Below the pieces are notes generated by a model. That model was given only the letters and a program-made list of their open reading frames with translations. It ran no database searches and was not told where the DNA came from. Below, one piece after another: positions 33,201 to 45,993 of a DNA stretch of 64,000 nt. Made by a program: the position numbers and the translations under genes. This stretch comes from Oenanthe sinensis (Eukaryota; Streptophyta; Magnoliopsida; Apiales; Apiaceae), in assembly GCA_028671895.1 (NCBI GenBank), contig CM053794.1:42796501-42860500 (forward strand), read 5' to 3'. Every line of letters begins with the position of its first letter. Position 1 is the stretch's first letter.

Positions 33201-34407
33201 AGATTTTTTATATAACTTTTTCCTTTGTTTTGAGATAATATGTACATATTCAATTAAATTGTACTCTGATGCGAAAACACGAGGATTCTATGCGTCTTAA
33301 AAGTTTAAGATAACAATATACTAGTATATCTTTGGAGTAGGTAATTTCCTTTTTTTTCTTGCCAGTTTCCTTTTTTTAATAACCATTACGTATGCAAAAA
33401 AAGAGAGAGAAGATAATTAAGAATTATGTAAAGCCAACTAAAATTTGAGGTCCAACTATTATTAGTTAGTTAATCATTAATCAGAAGGTAACTGAAGTGG
33501 CCTGGCCCTCTCTCTTAAATTAGTCTGGACCAGTTGCATTTTTAATGATCTCGACCCAGACTAATTTACCACTTGATAACTAAAGCAGGCCCAACAATAA
33601 TGTTGCAACTCGCAAGATTCTGACATCCTATTTAGCAAAAAAAAAAAAAGATTCTGACTTCCTACTTTCTAGTTGCATCTAAATCAGAACTGCAGAATTC
33701 AGAACAACAATAATGCACCAACATCTGAAAATAATTTGTGCGGATTCAGTAGTTAAAATCATCAAAAGTTTTTCTTCCCGGGATGGTAAAAAAAAAGTAT
33801 TTAGCAGAAGATAACCGCAAGGGTTTTTTCAAAAAAAAAAAAGAAGCAGCAGAAGATAACTGCAAGGCCATGAGTTTATCAGGGGTATAAGTCTGTCTTA
33901 TTTGAGAATTAATAGCATAAGCGACATCAGGGTTATCTTGTTTATCAGGGTTTAGGGTTGGAGAAGCCATGGGCTTGAATTTAATTTTTTGGAGGGAGGG
34001 TTATTAGCTAGGGTTAACAAGTTAGTTCTTTTTAGTTGTAGTGTGTGAATTTTGGTTTGGCCACGTTGCCTTATCATCTTATCTTGTTTTTCCAGTATGG
34101 ATGGGATTGTGATACGAGCCATACTTTTTAGGCTATAATATTTATTTATCGCGCAAGTGAATATTCAGTTTACATATCTATAAACCAAATAAATATATTT
34201 AAAATAATTTTATATAGGTATATATCAAACTGTAAAATATATGTTTTGAAATAGTTTTATATAATTTATAATTTATAATTCTCAATTTAAATTTTCCAAC
34301 TATCTGAGATATATATTTATATATCTAAATTAATACGGAGTATATTATTTTGACAATAATATTTTTATTTCTAATTATTTGTATATATATATATATATAT
34401 TTATAAG
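30233..34407. other. AT-rich intergenic DNA, no gene recognised
   Basis: The stretch holds no convincing coding region. About 30600-30960 looks like a MITE of hAT style ('ggtccagtttggtattgctgttgcagacagc'-type start, in pieces) without confirmed ends. A short ORF on the minus strand (33970-33746) starts MASPTLNPDKQDNPDVAYA and contains a duplicated AGCAGAAGATAAC word. It could be a gene relic, but I recognise nothing. Confidence 0.5.
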
Positions 34408-34729
34408 CTTATAACCCGTGCGAAGCAGGAGATAATTAATATTTAAGTAAATTGATTTTTTATTTATATTTTTATTGATATTTAATATAAAATTTTATAA
34501 TATTAAGTATTTATGTTAATATTATATGCTCTCTTATTTTATTTAAATTTATTCTATTTAATATAAATATGTTACAATTTAGACCCGTATTATAATTAAT
34601 ATATAATTTGTCCTAAAAAATAAAATTTTACTAAAAAATATATATGTATATCTAATACATATATATTTTTTAGGCCATAGGCAACCGATAAAAACTTTTA
34701 TTATATCTTTCGATATAGTATAATATAGA
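34408..34729 (-). mobile_element. Helitron-like non-autonomous element
   Basis: On the minus strand it begins TCTATATTATACTATAT (preceded by A) and ends in a GCTTCGCACGGGTTATAAGCTT hairpin-type tail, like the Helitron ends at 38300. It shares AAATTTTATTTTTTAGG-type internal words with the 15-16 kb mosaic. The final CTAG is degenerate. Confidence 0.55.
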
Positions 34730-36000
34730 TATTTATATATATAGAGAGAGAGTGAGTGTGTGTATTACTCTATAAATCTTAAATCTGATATATGCATGAT
34801 ATATTACTATGATAAGAATAAATACTAAACGTTGAATTTGGTTTTACAGTTTCTTTTAAGATATTGAATTTATAATTCAGTATTTTTTTGTTTTAACGAC
34901 TTTAAGACATTATTAAGCACAAAAAATATCATTTTTGCTAACATCGTTTTGTTTGTTTAAAATATTAATCCATTATCTATCTATTATCTATTATATATAT
35001 AATGTTGCAATACATAGTTCATTTGAGCAATTTTAATCATTAATACAACCATTAATATCTGCAAACCATTTATTTCCCTTATGTTTCCTAATTATTACAT
35101 GCATTAATATTTACATAATTAACATTTATAATTATATCTAATATTTTAATTCAATATTGCATAATAATATTCTAATTAATATTAATAAAATATTAATTTT
35201 ACCCCTATTTTATCCACTCATAATTAATATTAATAATTATTAAATATCTAAATTTGATTTTTTTTAATTTATCATTTTCTCTTATTTTAATTGGAATTAA
35301 ATAATTATAAAACCTTTCATAATCTTATTATGAATTGATACTAATAGCCTTATTATGAATTGATATTCATACGAGAGTGAAAAATGCGGGTTAATAAGGT
35401 TTGTTTAAAATTTATAAAATCAATTTTAATTTATTTACTTTATAAATGTTTATGTCATCTCATAGTTAAATATTATTATCATCGCAAAAGTTATATGAAT
35501 TCATAATATTTTTCTTATAATATACACTGTTGTACAACATAATGAAATACATATAGGTTTCCAATTATTAATCCATTTAAAAAAATAAAATCGTACTATT
35601 ATTTAAAGAAAATAATATAGCACAAACTAATAAATACTTAAATGAATGAAATAAAAGATAAATAAAAAGATAACACAATTATATAAAAAAATTGTTATCC
35701 TTCTTATCGTTTATGCACTTTATGTTATTTCAAATTATTATAAATATTTTCGTGATAATACGAAAAATTATTTTATTGATTATACTTATCAATTAATTTA
35801 TACGAGAAATAACTTATTTGTTAAAACATATAATTACTTATAAAATTAATACTAAAGCATGCCCGTGACTCACACGAGTTTCATCATTAAAGTCTGGTTG
35901 AAAGAATTGGACAACAATGACAACAATAATGAAATTTGTTCTTTGTCTTTCATTGGCTCATCAACATTAACGAGATGATCTATTAGCCGATTAAAATAAT
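34730..36000. other. AT-rich intergenic DNA
   Basis: This stretch has short purine and TG simple repeats near 34743-34765 and no recognised gene or complete element. Confidence 0.5.
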
Positions 36001-36812
36001 GGGTTAAGGAGCTAAAAATACTCTTGTGTTTTAGGCATAGAAACAGATAAATCATTGTGTTTAATAAAGTTCAAATAAACCCTTCAAATTAAAATTAATG
36101 GTTCAATATAGACATCTAGTTAATTAAATGGTTCAAAATAGCCCATCTAATTAGTTTTTCTTAATTATGGTTAAAAATATTATTAAATATCTAATTACAT
36201 TAATATAAATATATATACACACATATATATCTTATATTATTATTTTTTTATTAATAACATTATTATTTATAAATTAATATGTTTTTATATAATTGATTTT
36301 CATTAAATAATTTTATAAAATAATAAATAAGTTGTTAACCAATATTAATGTATGTATATACTTTTTTATTACTTAACTATTAATTTTTAACCTTTAAACA
36401 TTTACACGTTAGTTTGTATTTTACTTTTAAATTCTACTTACTCGACGAATATTTATATTTTTTAATAATTAATTAAATATGAGTGACATTTTAAAAGAGA
36501 TAAAATTTATATATTTTATTTAACGATAAATTTTAATTAGAATATAAATTTTTTTGATATACTTTTTGGTATAACAATATTGTTACAATATATATATGAA
36601 TATTAACGTTATAATATTAAAATTAGAATATTTTGATATATTTTTAAAATATTAATGTCACAATATACATGAATATAGTAATTTTCTAACAATAGTTAAG
36701 AAAAACTAACTAGATGACTATATTAAATCATTAGTTTTAATTTGAAGGGATTATTTGAGCCTGCTTATCCGCTCCTATGCCTAAATCACAAGATTTTTTA
36801 ACTCCTTAACCC
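36001..36812. mobile_element. MITE of Mutator (MULE) type
   Basis: Terminal inverted repeats start GGGTTAAGGAG and end CTCCTTAACCC; similarity continues inward through 'CTTGTG.TTTAGGCATAG' for about 40-60 bp and then 'TTAAAACTAATGATT.AATAT'. The flanks TAAAATAAT (35992-36000) and AAAAATAAT (36813-36821) form a 9-bp duplication with one mismatch, the MULE size. There is no transposase. Confidence 0.75.
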
Positions 36813-37686
36813 AAAAATAATTGATGTAATTATAGAAATTAAAAAATATAACACCATCTTTAAATTAAATTGGTTGGTCAACGAATCAGTCACATAAATG
36901 CCTGCTAAATGCTGATTAATTTATAGTAAAATCTCGATAAATGAATATTTGATAAACGAATAATTTCACCGAATGAATAAATTTATGCGTCCCGATTTGG
37001 GTCAATGGGCTTAACGGATAACATCCTTAAATATATTAACGAATAAAAAAATTCAAATCATTGTAGACCATATGTTGATATAAATGAATAATTAATCACT
37101 ATATTTCAAATAATATATTTATTATATTATATGAGTACATTTCATCCCATAATAAATTTCATACACGTTAATAAGTCTCACTAAAATAGTAATATGATTA
37201 TATAGTCAAAATAAGAATTTAGAATTACATATAACTTGGTACAATATCTCATAATTTTGGCATCCGGGTTAACCGTTTTTCTTAACCATGCTATCTTAAC
37301 CATTTTTCTTCCATACAATCTCTTTCTTCCATCTGTTCCCAAATCTAACCGTGGAATACATGGGGATTTGATTTTCGTTGATACTCAATGTGATACACCG
37401 ACACATTCCGTATTCTATTTTACTTGCACACGCACTTGTATGTATGTGTACTGTGAATAGATAGGAGTCAGCTTGCGGTCCCCGTTTCGTTTCTTTTTAT
37501 CATATTCATTCATGTCATACGTTTATTTCAATCTCGGATTTTCTTTGCACGGGAATTTTCTCTACAATCATGCTCTTAATATATATACATAGATGGCTAG
37601 TAAGATTTTACAAGAAACTTGCAGTATGGAAATTTGAGGAAGCATCAGGGTATATCAATGGTTGAAATTTGGAAACAACGGTTACA

Positions 37687-37803
37687 TGTATACTATATTA
37701 TTAAAGACGAAAAATTAAAAGTTTTGGTCGTCGGTTGGTTTGGTACTGGGTGAACCATAGAAAAGATCTTGACCGTCCAATTTTAAGTAAATTATAGAAA
37801 TAA
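37687..37803 (+). mobile_element. 5' fragment of a Helitron-like element
   Basis: This 117-bp piece has the 5' end TGTATACTATATTATTAAAG, then the 'GTTTTGGTCGTCGG' and 'AAAGATCTTGACCGTCCAATTTTAAG' blocks of the full element next door. It stops after ATAGAAATAA, where the next copy begins. Confidence 0.7.
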
Positions 37804-37812
37804 TCTATACTA

Positions 37813-38331
37813 TCTATACTATATTATTAAAGACGAAAGATTAAAAGTTTTGGTCGTCGGTTGGTTTGGTATTGGGTGAACCATAAAAAAGATCTTGACC
37901 GTCCAATTTTAAGTGAACCATAGAAATAATCTTAACCGATAAATTTTAATAAAATATAATTTTAAAAGAATATAATCATACATACAATTCTAACACAAGT
38001 AATCCTCCTTTTATGCAAACAATTCATAAATATTATAATTCTAAAGAATATAAACATTACTACTAAAATACAATCTCATATTAATCTTCTAACTAAAATA
38101 TCTCACATTAATCTCCTAAGTAAAATACATCTCTATACAAAACAAACAAAAATTATCCTATTAAAATATAAATGCAAATAAATTATATAAAAACATATAC
38201 ATATAATATTAAATAAAATTTAAATTATAATTATACAAATACAAATAAATTCAAATCATTAAAAAATATTAAAATAAAAATATTAAAAAATTAAAAAAAT
38301 TCATCTGTGCATTGCACGGGATATAAGCTAG
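37813..38331 (+). mobile_element. Non-autonomous Helitron (519 bp)
   Basis: It starts TCTATACTATATTATTAAAG after an A and ends with a GTGCATTGCAC hairpin, then ATATAAGCTAG before a T. These are Helitron hallmarks: 5' TC, 3' CTRR preceded by a short hairpin, and insertion between A and T. There is no Rep/helicase ORF. Confidence 0.8.
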
Positions 38332-38833
38332 TATTATTAAATACGAAAGATTAAAAGTTTTGGTCGTCGGTTGGTTTGGTACTGGGTGAACCATAAAAAA
38401 GATCTTGACCGTCCAATTTTAAGTGAATCATAGAAATAATCTTAACCGTTAAATTTTAATAAAATATAATTTTAAAAGAATATAATCATACATACAATTC
38501 TAACACAAGTAATCCTCCTTTTATGCAAACAACTCATAAACATTATAATTCTAAAGAATATAAACATTACTACTAAAATACAATCTCGTATTAATCTTCT
38601 AACTAAAATATCTCACATTAATCTCCCAAGTAAAATACATCTCTATACAAAACAAACAAAAAATATCCTATTAAAATATAAATGCAAATAAATTATATAA
38701 AAATATATACATATAATATTAAATAAAATTTAAATTATAATTATACAAATACAAATAAATTCAAATCATTAAAAAATATTAAAATAAAAATATTAAAAAA
38801 ATTCATCCGTGCATCGCACGGGATATAAGTTAG
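38332..38833 (+). mobile_element. Second Helitron copy, head-to-tail
   Basis: It begins TATTATTAAATACG immediately after the CTAG of the first copy and follows it at high identity to the hairpin CCGTGCATCGCACGG and a final TTAG. The first nine bases of the normal 5' end are missing. Tandem copies like this are known for Helitrons. Confidence 0.75.
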
Positions 38834-39092
38834 TATATATTAAGGGCAATGCATATAACATATGGGTAAACAAATTTTGGATTAAAGGGTTTCTATGAAT
38901 AATTCTTCTTACAAGTAAATCTCATGTGCAGAAAATCATGGGCTGATGTATCATTTTAATCACTTTACAAATTAATTATGTGATTAAATGTATGTTTGTT
39001 TAAAAATTTTACCATGTTCTTTTATATATTTGATGTAAATCTTGTGTTGTATATATATATATATATCACTCATTAATTTATAATGTACTAAA

Positions 39093-39215
39093 CCGGAGGT
39101 GTTCATGGAAACAACCTCCCTCTATTATAATCAATAAGGACATAGTGTGCGTACATCTTACACTTCCCAAACCCTGCTCTAAACGGGAAATACTGGGTAT
39201 ATTATGATGATGATG
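39093..39215 (+). mobile_element. SINE 3' fragment, TS-like
   Basis: The blocks 'TTCATGGAAACAACCTCCCT', 'GTGCGTACATCTTACACTTCCC' and 'AAATACTGGGTAT', followed by a GATGATGATGA tail, match the layout of plant TS-type SINE 3' ends. No tRNA-like head (box A/B) is visible upstream. Confidence 0.6.
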
Positions 39216-39796
39216 AAATAACTTGTTACGGGAGTTCAACATATCTTAACTATAAATATACTATACATAATAGTCTCAATTCATAGTAGTGTGCATTGTG
39301 TATGCATGTATAACTAATCTACAACATAACTATAAAAAAATCATATGATATAGCAGAAGTTTACGGTAATTTTTTTCAAATCTACACTTATTTCCACTAA
39401 AGATTTATCAAATTTGCTTGAAAAGTCTACTTTTTCGATAACAAAATTATCCATAACTCATCTTTGTGACCCTTCTAACTTATTAACTCGTTTCTTTTTT
39501 TTTTCTTTCTCTTTTCATATCTAGATAATTGTTTTTTAGGTAGTATCATATAAATTAAAACTCAAACAATTGACTTATAAATAAGTAATAACACCTGAAA
39601 TAGATAGTTTTAGTCCAAAATTTTCACTGAAAGTTTGAAACAAAATGAATTTTTATATCAAAATATATATGTCTATATGAGTATTGAACGTGCAGTATAA
39701 GTTTAAAGACAAAGTTTTATCCGATTAGGGTTTTTCAATCCTTGACCTTGCATAATCTTCCCACTAACACTAAAATAGTAGTTTAGTATTATTTTG

Positions 39797-39844
<48 letters not shown>

Positions 39845-42042
39845 ATTGAATACCATTTCAACTCTATTTTTTTAATAATAAATTATCTAGTTTTTAAGAA
39901 TACACACATATATATTATATATATACATATGTAATTAGTACTTATTTTTAGTTTATAGGCCCTATAATAATATATATTTTTAAATTATTAATTTATATAT
40001 TGTGAAAATTATTGATTTTATAATTTTTTTAACTAAATAATATATATATACTAAATGTTTTTTTGAAAAAATGTGTCCCAAAATTTTTTGGGGCCCTGAC
40101 GATCGCCCCTGCCCCAGGGCCGACCTTGTCTAGAATTCTAAAAAAATAAATGTAATTAAATTTTTCATAAAAGTTATAACAACTTTAAATTTTAGTTACA
40201 TTTGAACATATGATACTGTAAATATATAAAATAATATAATTATAAAAAAGTCTAAAAATATTATCTAAATAAATTATTATTCATTTATCGATAAATAAAT
40301 TTATTTATTAATAAATAAATAATATCACTAAATGAATATATATTTTTGATTCTAAACATATTCATTTATCGAGATTTTACTGAATTCCGTATCTCCTTGA
40401 ATTCCGTATCTCCTTGTATTTAGCACTTGATATCTCACACCTATATATATCACTCATTTTTGTTAGCTTCTTCATCTTCAAGCCATTATAAGTCTTTATT
40501 AAATTAATACATGATTAACAATTAACTGCCATATCCATTCAAAAAAAAAACAATTAACTGCCATATGATAAAATCTGTCTTCGCATCATATTCGGTGTAT
40601 TAATTCTTAAGGATTTTAAATCTTTCTTAACTATGAACACACAAATGGCGTGCTTTAGACCCCGGAAATCACAGCTTTCCGAACTCAAAATTTAATCTTT
40701 ACTGTGTAGATCTTAGATAATATTGATGTTACGAAACTCGACTGGACCATGGATAACAGATTTTAGATGCGTAAAGCTGAAAATTTGTGCAAGTTTTATT
40801 AATTTATTTCGTGAATTCCTTCTATTTAACGCGAAATGTACTAAAACTAGATATTGCGACTCATATAATTTGATAAAAAACCCAATTTTATTATATAAAA
40901 TTAATGTATTCAATTTAATAAAATTAAATAAATATAGATAAATATGAATTAAGTTATATTCCATGTAAACCCGGCCTACTGACATACGTGACTACGTGTT
41001 TGCACATTGCCAGCCTTTCACCTATTATGCACGTTGAAATATTTTTATATTTTTATCAAACAAGGGGATTCCACACATTTAAACTACTGGTATATGCTGT
41101 AATCTAGCATACTCTGCAGTAATAATTATTTTCAGCAGCCAACTTTAATTGATAGTTACCAGGAAATATCTGCACTTTTGTTTGACTGTCCAGGCTAGAG
41201 GTCCCTTCCCGGCAGTAACACTACTTTTAAAAATAAAAGGACACATTTATCTTTCTAGAAATTAAATGAAATATTAAATTTATTTTTGAAAAATAAGTAC
41301 TTATTTATAAAAAATAAGACTTCTGTTTACATTTTTCTGAAAGTAAATAATTATTTCTTTAATGTAAGGGAAAACAAACACCCGTATCATTGTTGCCTAC
41401 TAGCCCATAGGATGGCTATACCGCTACATAAATACCAGCTAATATTTATTTTTACAGATTTGCTTATTTTTATAGATTTTAGATTTTACCGCGCCGTATG
41501 TATAGCTTGTAAATTTATATAACTTACACCGGGTAATAAGTAAAATTTTAGAACGATAAATGTTTCACTCCTAATTTTTAAATCGTAGAATTAATTCATT
41601 CTCATGCCCGTTCATTTTTTTTGTCTTTCTGTATTTTTTTAAAAATCGGTGATTAATAACGATAATACATCAAACTGATTAAATTTTTAATTATTCAATT
41701 AATTATTTCAATTAATATCTAATTAATTTATGTTAATTCATCGACTAAATCCGATTCACACTTCCTTTCTAGAACACTCCTTTTTTGTAATCATCAAAAT
41801 ATGTATGGATAAAGGTATCCACAAGGACCACAACATATATATAATCTCTCTTATATACACTACACGAGAGAGTCTATTTTGTTATATGTGCGAACGTTAA
41901 CCAATCCACTTTATGTGGTTTGAAATTTTGAATAAAAAACCACTTTTGTATGCTGATTTTTTGTCGTGTACGTATTCTGTGTTCTCGTTTCTCTTATTGT
42001 ACATTTTACCATTGTTATTATTAGGGTTAAATATCAAACACA

Positions 42043-42223
42043 TCACTGACTGCGTTAAAATGTATCAAATAGGTGACTAACTACAAATTTGACTCATTTT
42101 GGTCACTGACTGCGTCCAGATGTATCAAATAGGTGACTGATTGCAAATTTGACTCATTTTGGTCACTGATTGCACAAATTTGACTCATTTTGGTCACTGA
42201 TTGCACAATTTGACTCATTTCAG
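42043..42223 (+). repeat. Tandem repeat, two 60-bp units then two about 30-bp units
   Basis: Units start TCACTGA and end GACTCATTTTGG (42043-42102, 42103-42162). Two shortened units, which lack the TATCAAATAGGTGACT middle, follow at 42163-42193 and 42194-42223. Expansion with internal deletion is the simplest reading. Confidence 0.85.
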
Positions 42224-43020
42224 TTTTCCGGCCACCTTGAAAATTTTCCGACGAAAAAAAATATGCACAAAAAAATCCGAAAAAAATTTATATGTAGTAA
42301 AACACCCCGACTTTGAATCTCCTAAACTCAGAATTATCGAAATCAAATTCAAAACTCAAAATCAAAATTAAATAAATTTGGGTCAAGATTTATTTAATTT
42401 TGATTTTAATTAAATAATAAAATAAAGTTTATATCGAAAAAGTATTTTCAAGAATATATTCACCGAAGAGTATTTTTGAAAATAAATTAAATTCGGTGAT
42501 GAACATTCATGAATATATTAAGCGGGAAGTGTGATGGCAAGATGGAATAATATAAACAGATATTAAAATTTTATTGAACATATATAATATATTATACATA
42601 TAGATATATTAATATAGAAAAGAGCATCTAAATATCCATTTTATAGTAAAAAACCCTAATAATTACAAATATCTATTATGCTTAGATAATATCTATACAA
42701 AAAAAATTGACAATAGTGCATTTGACGAATATTTATTCAAAATTTTGTCGTAAGATTTATTTTATTCCGAAATTAAAAAGTCAAGGTTAAATTTACTAAA
42801 TATTTTAAAACTTAGGGTTAAATTTACTATTTATTTTAAAAAAAGGTTTCAATTGTACATAGTTCAAAAACATAGGGTTAAATTTACTAAATATATTAAA
42901 AGAGGGTTTAGATTGTATATTGTTAATAACACAGGGTTTAAATTACATTTAAGCCATATATATATCGTTGTTGTCCATGTATGGTAAAAAAGAATCTTTG
43001 AGTCACCGTGCATGCACAAA

Positions 43021-43026
43021 TGTCTC
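43021..43026 (+). promoter_or_regulatory. TGTCTC auxin-response-type hexamer
   Basis: TGTCTC occurs 351 bp before the GH3 start codon. It is the core recognised by auxin response factors in many GH3 promoters, but a hexamer is expected by chance often, and GH3.10-type genes are not classic auxin-induced ones. Confidence 0.25.
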
Positions 43027-43376
43027 TCTCATACACCATTAGCCTAAGAAGTTTTATGGTGTAAAACAACTCACACTGTCGATGCTTTAATGTACTAGTA
43101 GATATTTATAAAGCATGTACTAGTTGATATTTATAGAGGTTTCTTTCGCTAAAATGACAATACGCTCTGCAGGACAATAACGACTCGCATGTTGTGGGTC
43201 ACCAACTTATCACCTCGTATTATTACTTTGCTACCTCTTTATTTAAACCACATCTCATTTTATTTTATGTATCAATAATAATCAATATTACTAGCTGAGT
43301 CCCCATGTCATGTAGCAAACAACTACATTATTATATATTTATCAGTATTAATCACTAGAGAACCTATCTAGCTCTA

Positions 43377-45993
43377 ATGGAACCGGAAATTCATATTTGC
43401 ACTAGTAATGCAGATATCAGCAATATCATGGACGGAGGTTTCGACGGAGACGATGACAAAGTCATCCATTGGTTCGACGGAGTGGCAGAAAATGCAGGCA
43501 AAGTTCAAACGGAGACGCTTCGCCGGATTCTCAAACTTAACTATGGGGTGGAGTACTTGAAGAAATGGTTAGGAGATATTATTGATCATATTGAAGATGT
43601 GGATGCTTGTGGTTTGGAGACATTGTACACTTCTTTAGTGCCTCTAGCAAGCCATGCAGATTTGGAGAGTTATATTCAAAGAATCGCCGATGGAGACAAA
43701 TCTCCACTCCTCACTCAACAACCCATCACCACTCTCTCCTTGAGGTATTATTATTATTATATATATCTATAGATCTGCAAGTTGCAATATAAAACTTCTC
43801 ATATTGCATTAATTTAATCATATATATTTTTACTGTTTTTTTCCCTACTTTAAATTATAGTACAACTATTAATTAATTAATTATGTGTTTTAGTGAAATT
43901 TTTTATATATCGCCCACAAATGCGCACGTTTATAAAAAGAAATGAATACATGACTGCATGCTTGTTCAATTTCAATGTAGTTCTGGAACCACAGATGGAC
44001 GTCAGAAGTACGTTCCCTTTACTAGCCATAGCTCCATGACCACTCTTCAGATTTTTAGGTTAGCCGCAGCTTATAGATCAAGGTACCTTCTTTAATTCTT
44101 CCGTTACTCAATCACTTAATTAGTTTGTGATTTTATATATTATTAAATTAAGTCGTCTCATTGTAATAATAGAATTTATGTTGTTGGAAATTTAATTATG
44201 ATCGATGCTAGGGTTTATCCGATAAAGGAAGGGGGAAGAATACTAGAGTTCATATACAGCAGCAAGCAGAAGCAAACAGAGGGAGGTTTAAAAACTGGGA
44301 CAGCCACAACTCATTATTTTGCAAGTAAAGAGTTCAAAGCTAAACAAGAAAAAACTAAGTGTTATACATGCAGCCCGGAAGCAGTTATTTCAAGTGGAGA
44401 CTACAAACAATCCACCTATTGTCACCTCCTTCTCGGTCTCTTGTTTTCTAACCAAGTAGAATTCATCGCCTCCACATTCGCATATAGCATAGTCCAGGCA
44501 TTCACGTCACTCGAAGAGCATTGGAGAGCCTTGTGCAATGACATCAAACATGGAACTCTCAATTCAAGAATCATCACTGTACCTGAAACAAGAAAATCCG
44601 TGTTGGATATCATTTCCCCTAACCCTTGTCTAGCATCTCAAATCGAGGCTGTTTGTGAAGAATTAGAACAAGTCAAGTGGTACGGCCTAATTCCAAAGCT
44701 ATGGCCAAATGCCAAGTATGTTTACTCTATTATGACTGGCTCAATGCAACCATACCACAAGAAATTACGGTATTTCGCTCAAGATTTGCCGTTAGTGAGC
44801 GCAGATTATGGATCTACGGAGAGTTGGATCGGGGTTAACATCGATCCTTCTGTTGAACCAGAGAATGTTACATTTGCGGTCGTTCCAACATTTTCATATT
44901 ACGAATTTATTCCACTTCATAGATACAACCGAGAGTGTAGTTGCAATAATACTTCAGCTACTGATGACGATAATGGCTACAAAGAAGATGAACCTGTACC
45001 TCTTTCCAAAGTCAAAGCTGGACAACAGTATGAGGTTGTCCTTACTACTTTTACAGGCAAGTAAACAGAATTTCAAATTGATCATAATCTTATTTATTTG
45101 CTAACAATAATTGATCAATCATTAGCACGTACAGAAACACAAAGTTAATTGTCACATACGTGGGTATAATTCTTAATAACATGTCATGACATATACCTAG
45201 TTGTACGTATTGATTTGAAGGCAATTGGATCTTGTAATTTGAATGGGAATCTTTTAGTTTCCTTGAAAATTTGCATGTCAGCTAGCTAGTGTACGTACGT
45301 ACACATATTAAATTTCACTTAAAATTTGATACCGTGTGAATTAAGCAGGTTTTACGTCACTAGATTAATAAACTTAACAAGTCTCTAACGTCCATTTGAT
45401 TAATTGTAGTTGCAGACTAAACTGCTTGTCCAAATCTCTCGACAGGACTTTACAGGTACAGATTAGGAGATGTGGTGGAAGTGGCTGGTTTTCACAAGGG
45501 AACTCCAAAATTAAATTTTGTATGCAGGAGGAAGCTAATTTTGACAATTAATATCGACAAAAATACTGAAAAAGACCTCCAACTGGTGGTAGACAAGGGT
45601 GCACAATTGCTGACAAGGAAGACAAAGGCCGAGTTAGTTGATTTCACTAGCCATGCTAATATAGGAATTCAACCTGGGCACTATGTAATTTACTGGGAAA
45701 TCAAAGGCGATGTTGACAGAAGCGTGTTCCAAGAGTGCTGTCGAGAAATGGATGCATCATTTGTAGATCACGGCTATGTTGTATCGAGAAGAACCAATTC
45801 AATTGGACCTTTAGAGCTCTGTATTTTGGAGAGGGGTACGTTCATGAAGATTTTGGAGCATTTTATTGGAAATGGAGCAGCATTGAGCCAATTCAAGACT
45901 CCAAGGTGCACAAGTGATCCAGGTTTGCTTACTATACTAAATGCATGCACCATCCAAAGGTTCTACAGTACTAGTGAGTCTGGCTCAGAATGA
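43377..45993 (+). CDS. GH3.10: GH3-family acyl-acid amido synthetase, GH3.10-like, four exons
   Basis: Exons 43377-43744, 43981-44082, 44212-45056 and 45446-45993 join in frame to 620 codons plus stop. GH3 enzymes adenylate a hormone carboxylate and transfer it to an amino acid in the cytosol. All three ATP-binding motifs are present: SSGTTDGRQK (about residues 123-132), YGSTES (about 356) and GLYRYRLGD (about 439). The whole length aligns in my memory best with Arabidopsis GH3.10 (DFL2), reported to make jasmonoyl-isoleucine and linked to light response; substrate here is inferred. The N-terminus is about 30 residues longer than in Arabidopsis (591). Introns 1 and 2 are GT-AG; intron 3 begins GCAAGT, a GC-AG intron. 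No frame break is seen, so the gene looks functional. Confidence 0.93.
45057..45445 (+). other. GC-AG intron 3 of the GH3 gene
   Basis: Exon 3 ends ACAG and the intron starts GCAAGTAAAC; it ends CTCTCGACAG before GACTTTAC. Only this donor keeps the invariant reading GLYRYRLGD; the nearby GT at 45061 would shift the frame. The CAG|GCAAGT context is the strong consensus typical of GC donors. Confidence 0.85.

Larger units (their letters stand above)
36928..40381. mobile_element. Possible older TIR element carrying nested insertions
   Basis: GTAAAATCTCGATAAATGAA at 36928 is mirrored by TTCATTTATCGAGATTTTAC at 40362-40381. The same inverted word family marks a common plant MITE with a CGTCCCGATTTGGGTC-like core (seen at 36991). 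The 3.4 kb between would then be a MITE expanded by Helitrons and a SINE. No target duplication is visible, so the two ends could belong to two separate copies. Confidence 0.4.
40382..43376. other. Intergenic DNA upstream of the GH3 gene
   Basis: This is AT-rich and has no recognised gene. It includes a hAT-like end upstream of it ('CCCCAGGGCCGACCTTG', 40112-40128), and a 60-bp/31-bp tandem repeat at 42043-42223. The last few hundred bases should hold the GH3 promoter. Confidence 0.5.

Noticed and set aside
33746..33970. Minus-strand ORF starting MASPTLNPDKQDNPDVAYA
   Set aside because: It is short, ends in low-complexity sequence with a duplicated word, and I recognise no family; kept only as a remark in the intergenic entry.
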